Assembly (NCBI RefSeq): GCF_001267885.1
Contig: NZ_CP012382.1
Span: 434,001-498,000 of the forward strand
From: Streptomyces ambofaciens ATCC 23877
Lineage (GTDB): Bacteria; Actinomycetota; Actinomycetes; Streptomycetales; Streptomycetaceae
Length of the DNA: 64,000 nucleotides
Reading direction: 5' to 3'
In this document: positions 35,207 through 43,581 of the stretch, in pieces
How positions within the stretch are numbered: the first letter of the stretch is position 1
How the letters are laid out: each line of letters begins with the position of its first letter
The notes under the pieces: model-generated
Seen by the model: the letters and a program-made list of their open reading frames with translations, nothing else
The model's database searches: none
What the model was told of the DNA's origin: nothing
Position numbers and translations under genes: made by a program

Positions 35207-35677
35207 GTGAACACCCCCGCCCCCACCCGGGACGAGCCTCCCGAGCACGCGCGTTTCGCCGCACACCTCCGCGACCTCGCGCGGGCCACCGGCCCCGAGG
35301 AGACGGCCGTGGTGGCGAGGGTCCTCGGCGATCCGGACCGGACGATGGCGCGGTCCGCCGTTCTGCGCCACCTGGACCGTCGGGCCACCGACCTGCATCC
35401 CGGCCCGGAATTCGAAGCGTGGGCCGACGCGATGACGGGGGTGGTCGGGGGCGACCCGTTCCTCACCCGTCGTCTGCTGGAATGGTCGTTGATCCGCGTC
35501 GTCGTGCTGGAGCGGCCCTGGCGGCCGGGCGACCTGCTGGAGTCGTCCGACTGGCTTCAGCTCAAGGCCGCCGCGACCTCGAACGCCGAGGTGGTCCAGC
35601 TCCTCGCGGAACGCGGGCGTACCAAGCGGATACGCCGGACCGCCCGGCTCAACCGTGCGTGGCCCGGCGACCGCTGA
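35207..35677 (+). CDS. Helical hypothetical protein
   Basis: 156 residues, GTG start with GGAAGGA about 9 nt upstream. Predicted mostly helical (FAAHLRDLARATGPEETAVV; PDRTMARSAVLRHLDRRA; FLTRRLLEWSLIRVVVLERP), ending in a basic tail (RTKRIRRTARLNRAW) that could touch nucleic acid. No signal or membrane segment. I do not recognise the family. It is divergent from the CMD gene. Confidence 0.6.
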   Translation: MNTPAPTRDEPPEHARFAAHLRDLARATGPEETAVVARVLGDPDRTMARSAVLRHLDRRATDLHPGPEFEAWADAMTGVVGGDPFLTRRLLEWSLIRVVVLERPWRPGDLLESSDWLQLKAAATSNAEVVQLLAERGRTKRIRRTARLNRAWPGDR

Positions 35678-35749
35678 GCCGCGACCGGGCGGACGGCGCC
35701 GCCCGCACGCCGGCAGCGGACACCGCCGCCCGGCGTCCAGCGTCTCGTC

Positions 35750-35800
35750 CGGTGCCCGGTGCCCGGTCCCCCATGCCCGGTGCCCGATGCCCGATGCCCG
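35750..35800. repeat. Short tandem repeat (GCCCGGTG/GCCCGATG)
   Basis: About six imperfect copies of an 8-bp unit, GCCCGGTG or GCCCGATG, lie in the gap between two convergent genes. They probably arose by slippage. No coding role is seen. Confidence 0.6.
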
Positions 35801-35911
35801 CCGAGTCTGCAGAAGCCCCACACGGGCCAAACCGTTCGTTTCCCCGCCCCGACGAGGGGGCCCTCTCCCCCGGTGACATGACCGGCGGGTGGGCACCCGC
35901 AGCGACAGCCC

Positions 35912-36640
35912 CTAGGAAAGCCAGTCGGTGTACCGGGTGGGAGCCAGGTGGGCGTCCACGTCGGTGAGGACATCGCCCTGGACCGCCGCGAACATCCCGG
36001 CGGTCGGGTCGGTGACCACCGAGCGTGTGTCGCCCTTGCGGGAGAGCGTCAGCCGGCCCAGCTCGTCGAGGGCGAAGACCTCGGGTCCGCCGATGCTGTG
36101 GATGCCGTTCAAGGGGGCGCCGACGGCGACCTCCGCCACCGCCGCGGCCACGTCCTTCGACGCGATCGGCTGGATCGGCGTGGCGGGCAGGCGGACGTTC
36201 TCCTCGTCGGCCGTCCAGGTCAGGACCGCGCCCATGAACTCCATGAACTGGGTGGCGCGCACGATCGAGTACGGAACCGGACCGCCTCGCAGCAGTTCCT
36301 CCTGCAGCACCTTGGCGCGGTAGTAGTCCAGCTCGGGCACCTTGTCGACACCGACGATGGAGAGAATGACGAAGTGGCCCACCCCGCTCTTCCGGGCCGC
36401 GGCCAGCAGGTTGTTCATCGAGGCCTGGAAGAAGGCCGGGGACGCGTCGTCGAAGGTGGGACTGTTCGTCAGGTTGACGACGACGTCGGCCCCTTGAACC
36501 GCCCCGTCCACCCCCTGACCGCCGACGACGTCGACACCGGTGGACAGCGAGTGCGGTACCGCCTCGTGTCCGGCCGCGTTCAGCTTCTCGACGACCTGTG
36601 AACCGATCAGCCCGGTACCGCCGATGACCGCGATCCTCAT
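35912..36640 (-). CDS. NmrA-like NAD(P)-binding protein (second copy)
   Basis: 242 residues, the paralogue of the 26629-27375 protein. It has the Rossmann motif IAVIGGTGLIGSQVV and the central HFVILSIVGVDKVPELDYYR with YYRAK, and ends APTRYTDWLS. Predicted NAD(P)-dependent oxidoreductase or redox-sensing protein. ATG at 36640 follows GAGAGG by 6 nt. Unlike its paralogue it shows no complete ECF41-type promoter; the nearest string, GGTCACA at 36668-36674 on the minus strand, lacks the -10. The two copies may therefore be regulated differently. Confidence 0.85.
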   Translation of the reverse strand: MRIAVIGGTGLIGSQVVEKLNAAGHEAVPHSLSTGVDVVGGQGVDGAVQGADVVVNLTNSPTFDDASPAFFQASMNNLLAAARKSGVGHFVILSIVGVDKVPELDYYRAKVLQEELLRGGPVPYSIVRATQFMEFMGAVLTWTADEENVRLPATPIQPIASKDVAAAVAEVAVGAPLNGIHSIGGPEVFALDELGRLTLSRKGDTRSVVTDPTAGMFAAVQGDVLTDVDAHLAPTRYTDWLS

Positions 36641-36736
36641 GGCGTGCCTCTCCTCTTCTCGGAAACGTGTGACCCAGGAACCACTGTGTGGGCACGGCGG
36701 GTGAACGGCGCTTCGAGCGCCCCGAAGGGAGGAGTG

Positions 36737-37405
36737 TCAGCGGCCGTCCACGAACGTGACCGTCTCCTCCAGGGCGGCCCGGCCCGTGCGGGTGGTGCTC
36801 TCGGCGGGGCCCTCGTACCCGATGGACATGCCGCAGAAGAGGACCAGGTCACGCGGGGGCGCCACGGTCTCCGCGACGGTCCGGTGGAACTTCGCCCAAG
36901 CCATCTGTGTGCAACTGTGCAGACCTTCCGCGCGCAGCAGAAGCATCACACTTTGCAGGAACATGCCAACATCGGACCACTGGGGGCGGCCCAGGTCGCG
37001 GTCGATGTAGCAGAACAGCGCGGCGGGCGCACCGAAGCACTCCCAGTTCCCGGACGCGGCCCTCTGACGCGCCTCCACGTCCGCGCGCGCGATGCCCAGG
37101 GCGCCGTACCGCTGCTCCCCGAAGGCCGCCCGGCGCTCGCGGTACGGCGACTTCAGCCGGGGCGGGTACTGCTCGTACTCCGGTTCGTCCCAGGGGTCAC
37201 CGGCGGCCAGCCGGGCCCCCGCGCGCTTCTTGAGCGCGGCCAGCGGCCCACCGCTGAGCACGAAGGCGTGCCAGGGCTGGAGGTTCGATCCGGAAGGCGC
37301 CCAGGCCGCGGCGGACAGCACACGCTGGAGCACCTCTCGCGGGACGGGCCGGTCGCTGAAGCGGCGCACCGACCGCCGGCTCTCGACCGCCTCGTAGACG
37401 TCCAT
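36737..37405 (-). CDS. Nitroreductase-family FMN protein
   Basis: 222-residue NAD(P)H-dependent nitroreductase. The N-terminal SRRSVRRFSDRPVPREVL and APSGSNLQPWHAFV are the FMN phosphate and ribityl contacts, and a later GLHSCTQMAWAKF block is also typical. The enzyme reduces nitroaromatics or quinones. ATG at 37405 has GGGAG 10 nt upstream. It is divergent from the azoreductase gene with a shared 143-bp control region, so the two flavin reductases are probably co-regulated. Confidence 0.88.
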   Translation of the reverse strand: MDVYEAVESRRSVRRFSDRPVPREVLQRVLSAAAWAPSGSNLQPWHAFVLSGGPLAALKKRAGARLAAGDPWDEPEYEQYPPRLKSPYRERRAAFGEQRYGALGIARADVEARQRAASGNWECFGAPAALFCYIDRDLGRPQWSDVGMFLQSVMLLLRAEGLHSCTQMAWAKFHRTVAETVAPPRDLVLFCGMSIGYEGPAESTTRTGRAALEETVTFVDGR

Positions 37406-37441
37406 GAAGACGCATCTCCCTAGTCGTTCAAGATCATGGTT

Positions 37442-37472
37442 GCGATCGCGACAGTATCATTCGCGACTATCT
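37442..37472. promoter_or_regulatory. Candidate shared operator between nitroreductase and azoreductase
   Basis: TCGCGAC occurs at 37446-37452 and 37461-37467, 15 bp apart, within an AT-richer stretch, with GCGATCGC (37442-37449) overlapping the first. A MarR- or HxlR-type regulator binding both promoters would fit. The MarR gene at 38262 is the nearest candidate. Confidence 0.45.
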
Positions 37473-37548
37473 CGTGTATAACTAGGTGTCGAGCATGAAC
37501 AGCCCCGGCTCCCGCCGGGCACCGCCACCGCTTTTCTGGAGCAGCTCC

Positions 37549-38211
37549 ATGGCCACGCTTCTGCACATCGACTCGTCCGTGTTCCCGGCCGAGGCGTCCG
37601 CGTCCCGGTCCGTCACGGCCGCGTTCCGTCGCACCTGGGAGGAACAGCACCCGGAGGGCACGGTGATCTACCGCGACCTCGCCACCGATCCCGTCCCGCA
37701 CATCACCGCGGACGCCTGGTCCGCCGGTTACGCCGATCCCTCCGAGCGCACCGCGCGACAGTCCGCCGCGTTCGCCGCGCGTCTGGAGCTCATCGAGGAG
37801 CTGGAACAGGCGGACGCCATCCTGATCGGCGCTCCCATGTACAACTACACGGTCCCCTCCACCCTCAAGGCATGGCTGGACAGTGTGCTCCTGCTCGGCC
37901 GCACGGCAGGCGAAGCGCCCTCCGCGCAGGGCACGCCGACCGTGGTGGTCGCCAGCCGGGGCGGCTCCTACGCGCCGGGGACCCCGCGCGAGAACTTCGA
38001 GTTCGTGCAGAACTACCTGGAAGCCGTTCTCCGGAACACCCTCGGCCTGGACCTCGACTTCATCGTCCCGGAACTCACCATGGCCCCGCGCAACCCGGCC
38101 ATGTCCGAGCTCACGCCCCTCTTCGAGACCTCCCGGGAGCGCGCCCACACCGACGCGGTCACCAAGGCCAAGGAACTCACCGAGCGTCTCGCCGCGAACA
38201 GCGGCAGCTGA
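37549..38211 (+). CDS. azoR: FMN-dependent NADH-azoreductase
   Basis: 220-residue flavodoxin-like AzoR. The FMN phosphate loop is HIDSSVFPAEASASRSVT, followed by GAPMYNYTVPSTLKAWLDSV and VVASRGGSYAPGTPRENF, all standard for the family. It reduces azo dyes and quinones with NADH and protects from thiol and quinone stress. ATG at 37549 follows GGAG by 7 nt. It is divergent from the nitroreductase and convergent with the MarR gene. Confidence 0.92.
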   Translation: MATLLHIDSSVFPAEASASRSVTAAFRRTWEEQHPEGTVIYRDLATDPVPHITADAWSAGYADPSERTARQSAAFAARLELIEELEQADAILIGAPMYNYTVPSTLKAWLDSVLLLGRTAGEAPSAQGTPTVVVASRGGSYAPGTPRENFEFVQNYLEAVLRNTLGLDLDFIVPELTMAPRNPAMSELTPLFETSRERAHTDAVTKAKELTERLAANSGS

Positions 38212-38217
38212 ACGGCA

Positions 38218-38244
38218 CCGCCCCGGCGCACGCGGCCGGGGCGG
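38218..38244. terminator. Bidirectional terminator
   Basis: 9-bp perfect stem (CCGCCCCGG at 38218-38226, complement at 38236-38244) with a 9-nt loop, between azoR and the MarR gene. Confidence 0.7.
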
Positions 38245-38261
38245 CACTCGTCCGGGCCGCC

Positions 38262-38747
38262 CTACTCCTCGCGGCCGCCCGGATGCGCGAGGCGGGTCAG
38301 CAGACGCGTCAGCTGCTCGGAGCCGTCGGGCCCCAGGTCGGCGACCAGGCGCTCGGCGAGCGGCTCTGCGGCGACGTGGGCCGCGTCGAAGAGCTCCAGC
38401 CCTTCGGCGGTGATCTCCACCGCCCGGGCCCGACGGTCCCCCGGAACGGCTCTGCGCACGGCGAGGTTCTTGCGTTCCAGGTCGTCGACGACCCGCATGA
38501 CCCCCGCCTTGTCCGTCCCCGTCGCCGCAGCGAGATCCCGCTGCATGGTGGGGCCGCGGTCGACCAGCACGATCAGCACGGCGAAGTGCCGCAGCTCGAG
38601 GCCGAGCGGCCGGAGCGCCTCCGACATCAGACCCGCCGCACGCCAGTGCGCGCGCCGCAACAGCAGGCCCAGCGCGAAGGGCGAGGTGTCTCCGGGACGG
38701 TCGCTCGCGCGCGGCGCGGCGTCCCGGGAGGAAGCGTGAGCGGCCAT
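38262..38747 (-). CDS. MarR-family transcriptional regulator
   Basis: 161 residues. The winged helix covers about residues 55-120, with the recognition region RDLAAATGTDKAGVMRVVDD and wing VPGDRRARAVEITAEG, a clear MarR signature. ATG at 38747 is the likely start although the ribosome site is weak. It probably senses quinones, azo or nitro compounds and represses azoR and perhaps the nitroreductase. A 7-bp inverted repeat near 38795-38810 upstream is a possible autoregulatory site. Confidence 0.85.
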   Translation of the reverse strand: MAAHASSRDAAPRASDRPGDTSPFALGLLLRRAHWRAAGLMSEALRPLGLELRHFAVLIVLVDRGPTMQRDLAAATGTDKAGVMRVVDDLERKNLAVRRAVPGDRRARAVEITAEGLELFDAAHVAAEPLAERLVADLGPDGSEQLTRLLTRLAHPGGREE

Positions 38748-38945
38748 GACCGCATCGTACAGCCGCCGATTCACCCGATACCGTCTCACATGAAACAGGC
38801 GGTCCCGCCTGCTCCAACGACCTTGCGCGACCGCGTCGACCGGTGAGGACCGGAGAGACCCTTCCGGCCCTCCCGGAGGCTCGTTCCGGCTCGAACGCGC
38901 CGTGACGGGGCGTTCCCACGCCATGGCGGATGCCGGCGGAGACGG

Positions 38946-39965
38946 TCAGCCGGTACGACGACCGCTGCTCGCGCGTATGTCGAGGCGGTGCGGGACCACG
39001 ATGTCGAGGGGTGCCACCGTGGAGGCCGGGCTGTATATGCGGTCGGCGAGGCACTGCAGCGCGCGTTCGGCGATCTGCCGCTTGTCCGGAACCACGGTCG
39101 TCAGCGGCGGGTTGGCGTACTGGCCGTCCTCGATGCCGTCGAAACCCACCACGGCCAGGTCCTCCGGGACGCTCACTCCTCGCTCGTGAGCGACGTGCAA
39201 CGCGCCGAGTGCGAGTTCGTCGGTGAACGCGAAGACCGCGTCCGGCCGGGCCCCCGCGTCCAGCAGGGCCGTCATCGCCGCCGCCCCGTCCTTGCGGTGC
39301 AGCGTCGTCACGGGCTGTTCGAGGGCGGGGTCCGGCTCCAGCCCGGCGCCCCGCAGAGCCTTGCGGTAGCCCTCCAGCCGCTGCCGGGCCGTCTCGTTGC
39401 GCAGATGCGGCTGGAGGCCGATCGCCGCGATGCGCCTGCGGCCCGACGCGAGCAGGTGAGCCGTCGCCTCCTCGGCCGCGAGGACGTTGTCCACGGCGAC
39501 ACGATCGGCCAGTCCCTGTGGCTGCCGCTCGCCGAGGAGGACGACGGGAACGTCGCGGGACCGGTCGGTCAGCTCCTCGGGCCCGAGGGCCCACGGGCTG
39601 ATGATCAGGCCGTCGACGAGGCGGCCACCGTCCCCGTCCAGAAGTCGCCGCTCCGCCTCCGGATCACCGAAGGTCTGGTCGATGACGACGGTCCACGAGC
39701 GGTCCCGGGCGGCATGGACGATCAGGCTGGCCAGTTCGCCGAAGTACGGTGAGTACAGCTCCGGGATGGCGAGACCGATGAGGCCGGTGCGTCCGGCCCG
39801 CAGGTTGCGGGCGGCGACGTTCGGCCGGTAGCCCAGCTCGTCCAGAGCGGCCTGCACCCGCGCCCTGGTCTCCTCGGCCACCGAGGCCGAACCGCTCACG
39901 ACGTTGGACACGGTGCGGGTGGAGACGCCCGCCAGGGCGGCGACATCCTTCAGACGACTACTCAC
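38946..39965 (-). CDS. LacI-family transcriptional repressor
   Basis: 339 residues. The N-terminal HTH (RLKDVAALAGVSTRTVSNVV, then the hinge YRPNVAARNLR) precedes a periplasmic-binding-protein-like sugar domain (FTDELALGALHVAHERG; AVVGFDGIEDGQYANP). GTG at 39965 is preferred because GAGG lies 9 nt upstream; ATG at 39974 is possible but would leave no spacing. It is divergent from the PhyH/MFS operon and very likely represses it in response to a sugar or polyol. A direct-repeat operator lies between. Confidence 0.9.
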   Translation of the reverse strand: MSSRLKDVAALAGVSTRTVSNVVSGSASVAEETRARVQAALDELGYRPNVAARNLRAGRTGLIGLAIPELYSPYFGELASLIVHAARDRSWTVVIDQTFGDPEAERRLLDGDGGRLVDGLIISPWALGPEELTDRSRDVPVVLLGERQPQGLADRVAVDNVLAAEEATAHLLASGRRRIAAIGLQPHLRNETARQRLEGYRKALRGAGLEPDPALEQPVTTLHRKDGAAAMTALLDAGARPDAVFAFTDELALGALHVAHERGVSVPEDLAVVGFDGIEDGQYANPPLTTVVPDKRQIAERALQCLADRIYSPASTVAPLDIVVPHRLDIRASSGRRTG

Positions 39966-40018
39966 AGCCGACATCCTCGCACGCTGCGCTGACAGTCTCC
40001 AGAATCTTCCCGCCAGGT

Positions 40019-40046
40019 ATTGCAACGTCGCAATCAACGTCGCAAC
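40019..40046. promoter_or_regulatory. LacI-type operator repeat
   Basis: A near-palindrome beginning ATTGCAACGT and ending CGCAAT (40019-40034) is followed at once by a second CAACGTCGCAA (40035-40045), so a 12-bp direct repeat is present. It lies 54 bp upstream of the LacI start and 35 bp before the PhyH ATG. The CG-centred, CGCAA-bearing sequence is typical of LacI-family sites. Confidence 0.75.
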
Positions 40047-40080
40047 ATGGTCGCCGTCCGCACAGCGCAAGGAGGCGCAC

Positions 40081-40932
40081 ATGACCGTGCCCGTTTTCCC
40101 CGGTATCGACGTCGACGACCTGGACCTCGACGTGTCCGCACACGTGCGGGCCCTGTACGAGGACGGCATCACCGCGTGCAAGGGCGCCTTCACCCCCCGG
40201 TGGGCCGACGAGCTCGGCAAGGACGTCGCCAAGGCCTTCGAGGAGGCCCGCTCCCGCCCCGGCGGCGCGGTCGGCCGCGGACCGAACCGCTACTACGTCG
40301 AGATCCACCCCGAACAGATCAGGGGCTTCGTGGAACTGGTCGACCACCCCTGGGTGCGCTCCCTGTGCACCGCGACCCTCGGCCCCGACTACCGCATCGT
40401 GGAGCTCGGATTCGACGTCCCGCTGGAAGGCGCCGTCAACCAGCCGTGGCACCGCGACTTCCCCATGCCCGAGGAGACCCGCCGCGAACGGCGCCTCACC
40501 TCCCTCGCGTTCAACGTCACCACCGTCGACACCGAGGAGGACATGGGCCCCTTCGAGATCGCTCCCGGCACCCAGTGGGACGACAGCGAGGAGTTCGAGC
40601 ACGGCATGTTCCCGCCCCGCTCCCACTACGGCCGCTACGCGGAGCGGGCCGTACGCAAGTACCCCAAGCGCGGTGACATCTCGGCCCGTACCGCCCTGAC
40701 CGTCCACCGGGGAACCACCAACCACTCCACCAAGCCCCGGCCCGTCCTGGTCCTGGGCGTCGACGGACCCGAGGCGACGAACGGCGACCGGCACGACACG
40801 GCCGTGACCCGTGCCTACTGGGAGACGCTTCCGGACCGGGTGCGGCGGCATCTGGACTGCCCGGTCGTGGAGGAGCTGACGCCGGTGACGCAGAAGCACA
40901 CCATCGAGGGTCTGGTCATGGGCGATGCCTGA
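40081..40932 (+). CDS. Phytanoyl-CoA dioxygenase (PhyH) family protein
   Basis: 283-residue Fe(II)/2-oxoglutarate dioxygenase. The facial-triad HxD is in PWHRDFPMP and the distal His is in LTVHRGTTNHSTKPRPV, which also holds the 2-oxoglutarate-binding Arg. AAGGAGG lies 5 nt before the ATG. It overlaps the sugar transporter gene by 8 nt and shares its control by the LacI-type operator. The pairing suggests hydroxylation of the imported polyol or sugar, which is inference. Confidence 0.88.
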   Translation: MTVPVFPGIDVDDLDLDVSAHVRALYEDGITACKGAFTPRWADELGKDVAKAFEEARSRPGGAVGRGPNRYYVEIHPEQIRGFVELVDHPWVRSLCTATLGPDYRIVELGFDVPLEGAVNQPWHRDFPMPEETRRERRLTSLAFNVTTVDTEEDMGPFEIAPGTQWDDSEEFEHGMFPPRSHYGRYAERAVRKYPKRGDISARTALTVHRGTTNHSTKPRPVLVLGVDGPEATNGDRHDTAVTRAYWETLPDRVRRHLDCPVVEELTPVTQKHTIEGLVMGDA

Positions 40933-42343
40933 GACCGCCACGGCCGCCCCCGCCACCGGGGACACCCGGCCGTCCGGCCGTCGGCCCGCCCAGGTCTACG
41001 CGGTCGCGGCGGTGTCCGCCCTGGGCGGCCTGCTCTTCGGCTACGACACGGGCATCATCTCCGGTGCCCTGCTCCACCTCCGCGAAGACCTCGGACTGTC
41101 CTCGCGGGGGCAGGAGATCGTGGTCAGCGTGATCCTGGTCGGCGCGATGGCCGGCGCACTGTGCTCGGGCCGTCTCGCCGGACGCTTCGGACGCCGCCGG
41201 GTGATCCTCTGGGTGGCGGTGGTCTTCGCCGCGGGCGCCCTGGGCGCGGCGCTGGCGCCGGGGACCGGGTCGCTGATCGCCGCTCGCTTCGTACTCGGCC
41301 TGGCCGTGGGCGGAGCGTCCAACATGGTTCCGGTCTACATCGCCGAACTGGCGCCGACGGCCATCCGCGGCCGCCTCATGGTGCTCTTCCAGCTGATGGT
41401 GGCCATCGGGCAGTTGCTCGCCTATCTGTGCGGGTGGCTGTTCGCCGGCAGCGGCGGGTGGCGGATCATGTTCGGGCTGGCCGTCGTCCCGGCGATGGTT
41501 CTGGCCGTCGGCATGCTGCGACTGCCGGAGAGCCCGCGGTGGCTCGTCGAACACGGTCACGAGGACGCGGCGGCGGCCGTCCTGCGGCGCCTTCGGCCCG
41601 GTGACGCGGACGTCGCGGCCGAGATCGACAGCATCCGCGAGGTCTCGGCCGCCTCTCCCCGCGCGGACCGCCGCGCCCTCACCAGGCCCTGGGTCCGGCC
41701 GGCCCTGGTCGTCGCCCTGGGCGTGGCGGCCTTCTCACAGCTGACCGGGATCAACGCCGTCGTCTACTACGCCCCGACGATGCTGTCCGACGCCGGGTTC
41801 GGCGACTCGGTCGCGCTCCTCACCGGCATCGGTATCGGAACGATGCTCGTCGTCGCGGGGGTCACCGGTGCGATCGCCGTGGACGCCCTCGGCCGGCGCC
41901 GCACGATGCTCTGCTTCGTACCGCTGTCGGGGCTGGCCATGACCGTCCTGGGAGCCGCCTTCCTGCTGGACGACTCCCCCGCCCAGCGCTGGACCGTGAT
42001 CGGCGCCCTGTTCGCCTACATCCTGTTCAACGGCATCGGCATGCAGTCGGTCGTCTGGCTCATCGCTCCGGAGATCCTGCCGCTGAGCGTGCGCGGCCCG
42101 GCGACGAGCCTGGCCACGCTCACCGTCTGGGGCTTCGACCTGCTGATCGCCGTGACGGCACTGAGCACCGTCAACGCCATAGGACGTTCGGGGACCTTCT
42201 TCCTGTACGCCGCCATGAACGTGCTCTGCGTCGTCTTCGTCGTCCTCAAGGTGCCCGAGACGCGCGGCAGGTCGCTGGAGAGCATCGAGAAGGCGCTGAG
42301 AGCCCCCGGCGGCCTGCGGCGCAATCTGGACGGCGCGGGCTGA
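40925..42343 (+). CDS. Sugar-porter family MFS transporter
   Basis: 472 residues, 12 transmembrane segments. Sugar porter motifs are present: GGLLFGYDTGIISGAL in TM1, GRFGRRRV after TM2, PESPRWL after TM6, and PETRGRSLE at the C-terminus. It is a proton-coupled importer of a sugar or inositol-like polyol. The ATG lies inside the end of the PhyH gene, so translation is coupled. Regulated with PhyH by the divergent LacI protein. An imperfect GC-rich hairpin follows around 42360-42400. Confidence 0.92.
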   Translation: MPETATAAPATGDTRPSGRRPAQVYAVAAVSALGGLLFGYDTGIISGALLHLREDLGLSSRGQEIVVSVILVGAMAGALCSGRLAGRFGRRRVILWVAVVFAAGALGAALAPGTGSLIAARFVLGLAVGGASNMVPVYIAELAPTAIRGRLMVLFQLMVAIGQLLAYLCGWLFAGSGGWRIMFGLAVVPAMVLAVGMLRLPESPRWLVEHGHEDAAAAVLRRLRPGDADVAAEIDSIREVSAASPRADRRALTRPWVRPALVVALGVAAFSQLTGINAVVYYAPTMLSDAGFGDSVALLTGIGIGTMLVVAGVTGAIAVDALGRRRTMLCFVPLSGLAMTVLGAAFLLDDSPAQRWTVIGALFAYILFNGIGMQSVVWLIAPEILPLSVRGPATSLATLTVWGFDLLIAVTALSTVNAIGRSGTFFLYAAMNVLCVVFVVLKVPETRGRSLESIEKALRAPGGLRRNLDGAG

Positions 42344-42411
42344 GGGTACGGCTCCTGACGGCGCACCGGGCGCGCACACCGGCCGGTGCGCCCGGGTGCG
42401 TCGTCCCGGCG

Positions 42412-43221
42412 TCAGCCCGCCGCGTGTTCCGCCGCCGCCTGCGGCCGTGTCTCGGTGAACGAGTACGGGGGCCAGGGCCCGAGGAAGCGGATGCGCAGCG
42501 CGGGCTGGAGGGCCTGCGCCTCGCTCAGGACGGCGCCGACCGAGTTGATGTCCTCGCGCCGCACGAGCAGGGCGGCGGACAGGACATCGGTCTCTCCAGG
42601 ATCGCGGTGGGCCGCGCCGCGGTCGCGCAGGTCCTCGGCGACCGCCAGCAGGCGGCGCCGGAGACCGGCGTGCAGCGTGTCCGCGAGCTGCCCGGCCGCG
42701 TTCTTCTCCCGCTGCTCCCGCTGCTTGGCGAGCAGCCTGCGCATGCCCGGCGACCGCGCGCCGCCCTCGGTCTCCTCCGTACTCGCGGCGGAACCGCCGG
42801 CGGACGCGGCCTGCCGGTCGAGGGTGACCTCCACGCGCAGCTCGCACCGCCCGGACAGAGCGTCCAACTGCCCGGTGATGTCCTCCTCCTGTTCCCTGAT
42901 CCAGTCGCCCAGCCGCTGCTCGGCACTGCGTCCGGACGCGGTGTCGGCCGCGACGAGGACGTTGAAGGTCATGGGCAGCAGGCTGCCGGCACGTTCCCAG
43001 ACCGTGGTGACCGCCTCGCTCTGTTCGGCCACCCAGCGCCGTACCCGGTCGTCGTCGCCCTGGAAGGGGGCCGGCGTGGCCTCGTGCACCAGCGCGGCGA
43101 CGCCGGTGCCCGGAACCGCCACCACGCGCAGGGGCCGCCCGTCGAGACCGGTGACCCCCTCTGCGGCGTCGGCCCGGTCGGGCAGCAGGGCGTACACGTA
43201 CAGGGCGGTGTTCTCCGTCAT
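42412..43221 (-). CDS. Gas vesicle protein GvpF/GvpL family
   Basis: 269 residues, a GvpF/L-type accessory protein of gas vesicle assembly. It starts ALYVYALLPDR and contains LLPMTFNVLVAADT, both typical of the family (LLPLRFGTV in most). GGAGG lies 7 nt before the ATG, which overlaps the GvpK stop by 4 nt. It is the last gene of a four-gene gvp-like operon and is convergent with the MFS gene. Confidence 0.85.
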   Translation of the reverse strand: MTENTALYVYALLPDRADAAEGVTGLDGRPLRVVAVPGTGVAALVHEATPAPFQGDDDRVRRWVAEQSEAVTTVWERAGSLLPMTFNVLVAADTASGRSAEQRLGDWIREQEEDITGQLDALSGRCELRVEVTLDRQAASAGGSAASTEETEGGARSPGMRRLLAKQREQREKNAAGQLADTLHAGLRRRLLAVAEDLRDRGAAHRDPGETDVLSAALLVRREDINSVGAVLSEAQALQPALRIRFLGPWPPYSFTETRPQAAAEHAAG

Positions 43222-43532
43222 CGGCCGGCCTCCTCCGCCCAGCGCTGGGGGTTGATCAGCTTGTCCACGACGTCGTCGACCACGTCGTCCAGCCCGCGGT
43301 GCAGGTCGGCGACCGAGCCGACGATGCCGTGGTCCTCCTTGATCTGTTCCATCGCCTCGTCCAGTTCCAGCAGGGCGTCGGCGAGGCGTTCGGCCTCCTC
43401 CGGGTCGAGGTCGCCGCCGTCGATGCGCCGCATGGCCTGGCGGTCCAGGGCCTCCTGGATCACCTCGACCAGCGTCACGACGAGGGACAGCACCCCGTGC
43501 TTGAGGCTCTTCTCGTCGACGGTCAACGGCAT
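43218..43532 (-). CDS. gvpK: Gas vesicle protein GvpK
   Basis: 104 residues with the GvpK pattern: KSLKHGVLSLVVTLVEVIQE, then IDGGDLDPEEAERLADALLELD. GvpK is a small helical accessory protein required for vesicle formation. A purine-rich site (GAAGGGAAG) precedes the ATG. It lies 49 bp after the GvpJ-like/PH gene and overlaps GvpF/L. Confidence 0.9.
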   Translation of the reverse strand: MPLTVDEKSLKHGVLSLVVTLVEVIQEALDRQAMRRIDGGDLDPEEAERLADALLELDEAMEQIKEDHGIVGSVADLHRGLDDVVDDVVDKLINPQRWAEEAGR

Positions 43533-43581
43533 GTCGTCTTCCCTTCTCTTCGCTGCACTGCCCGGTCGGTCCCTGCACCCC

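Noticed and set aside
35750..35800. Short repeats considered as a CRISPR array
   Set aside because: The units are 8 bp and contiguous, with no spacers and no cas genes.
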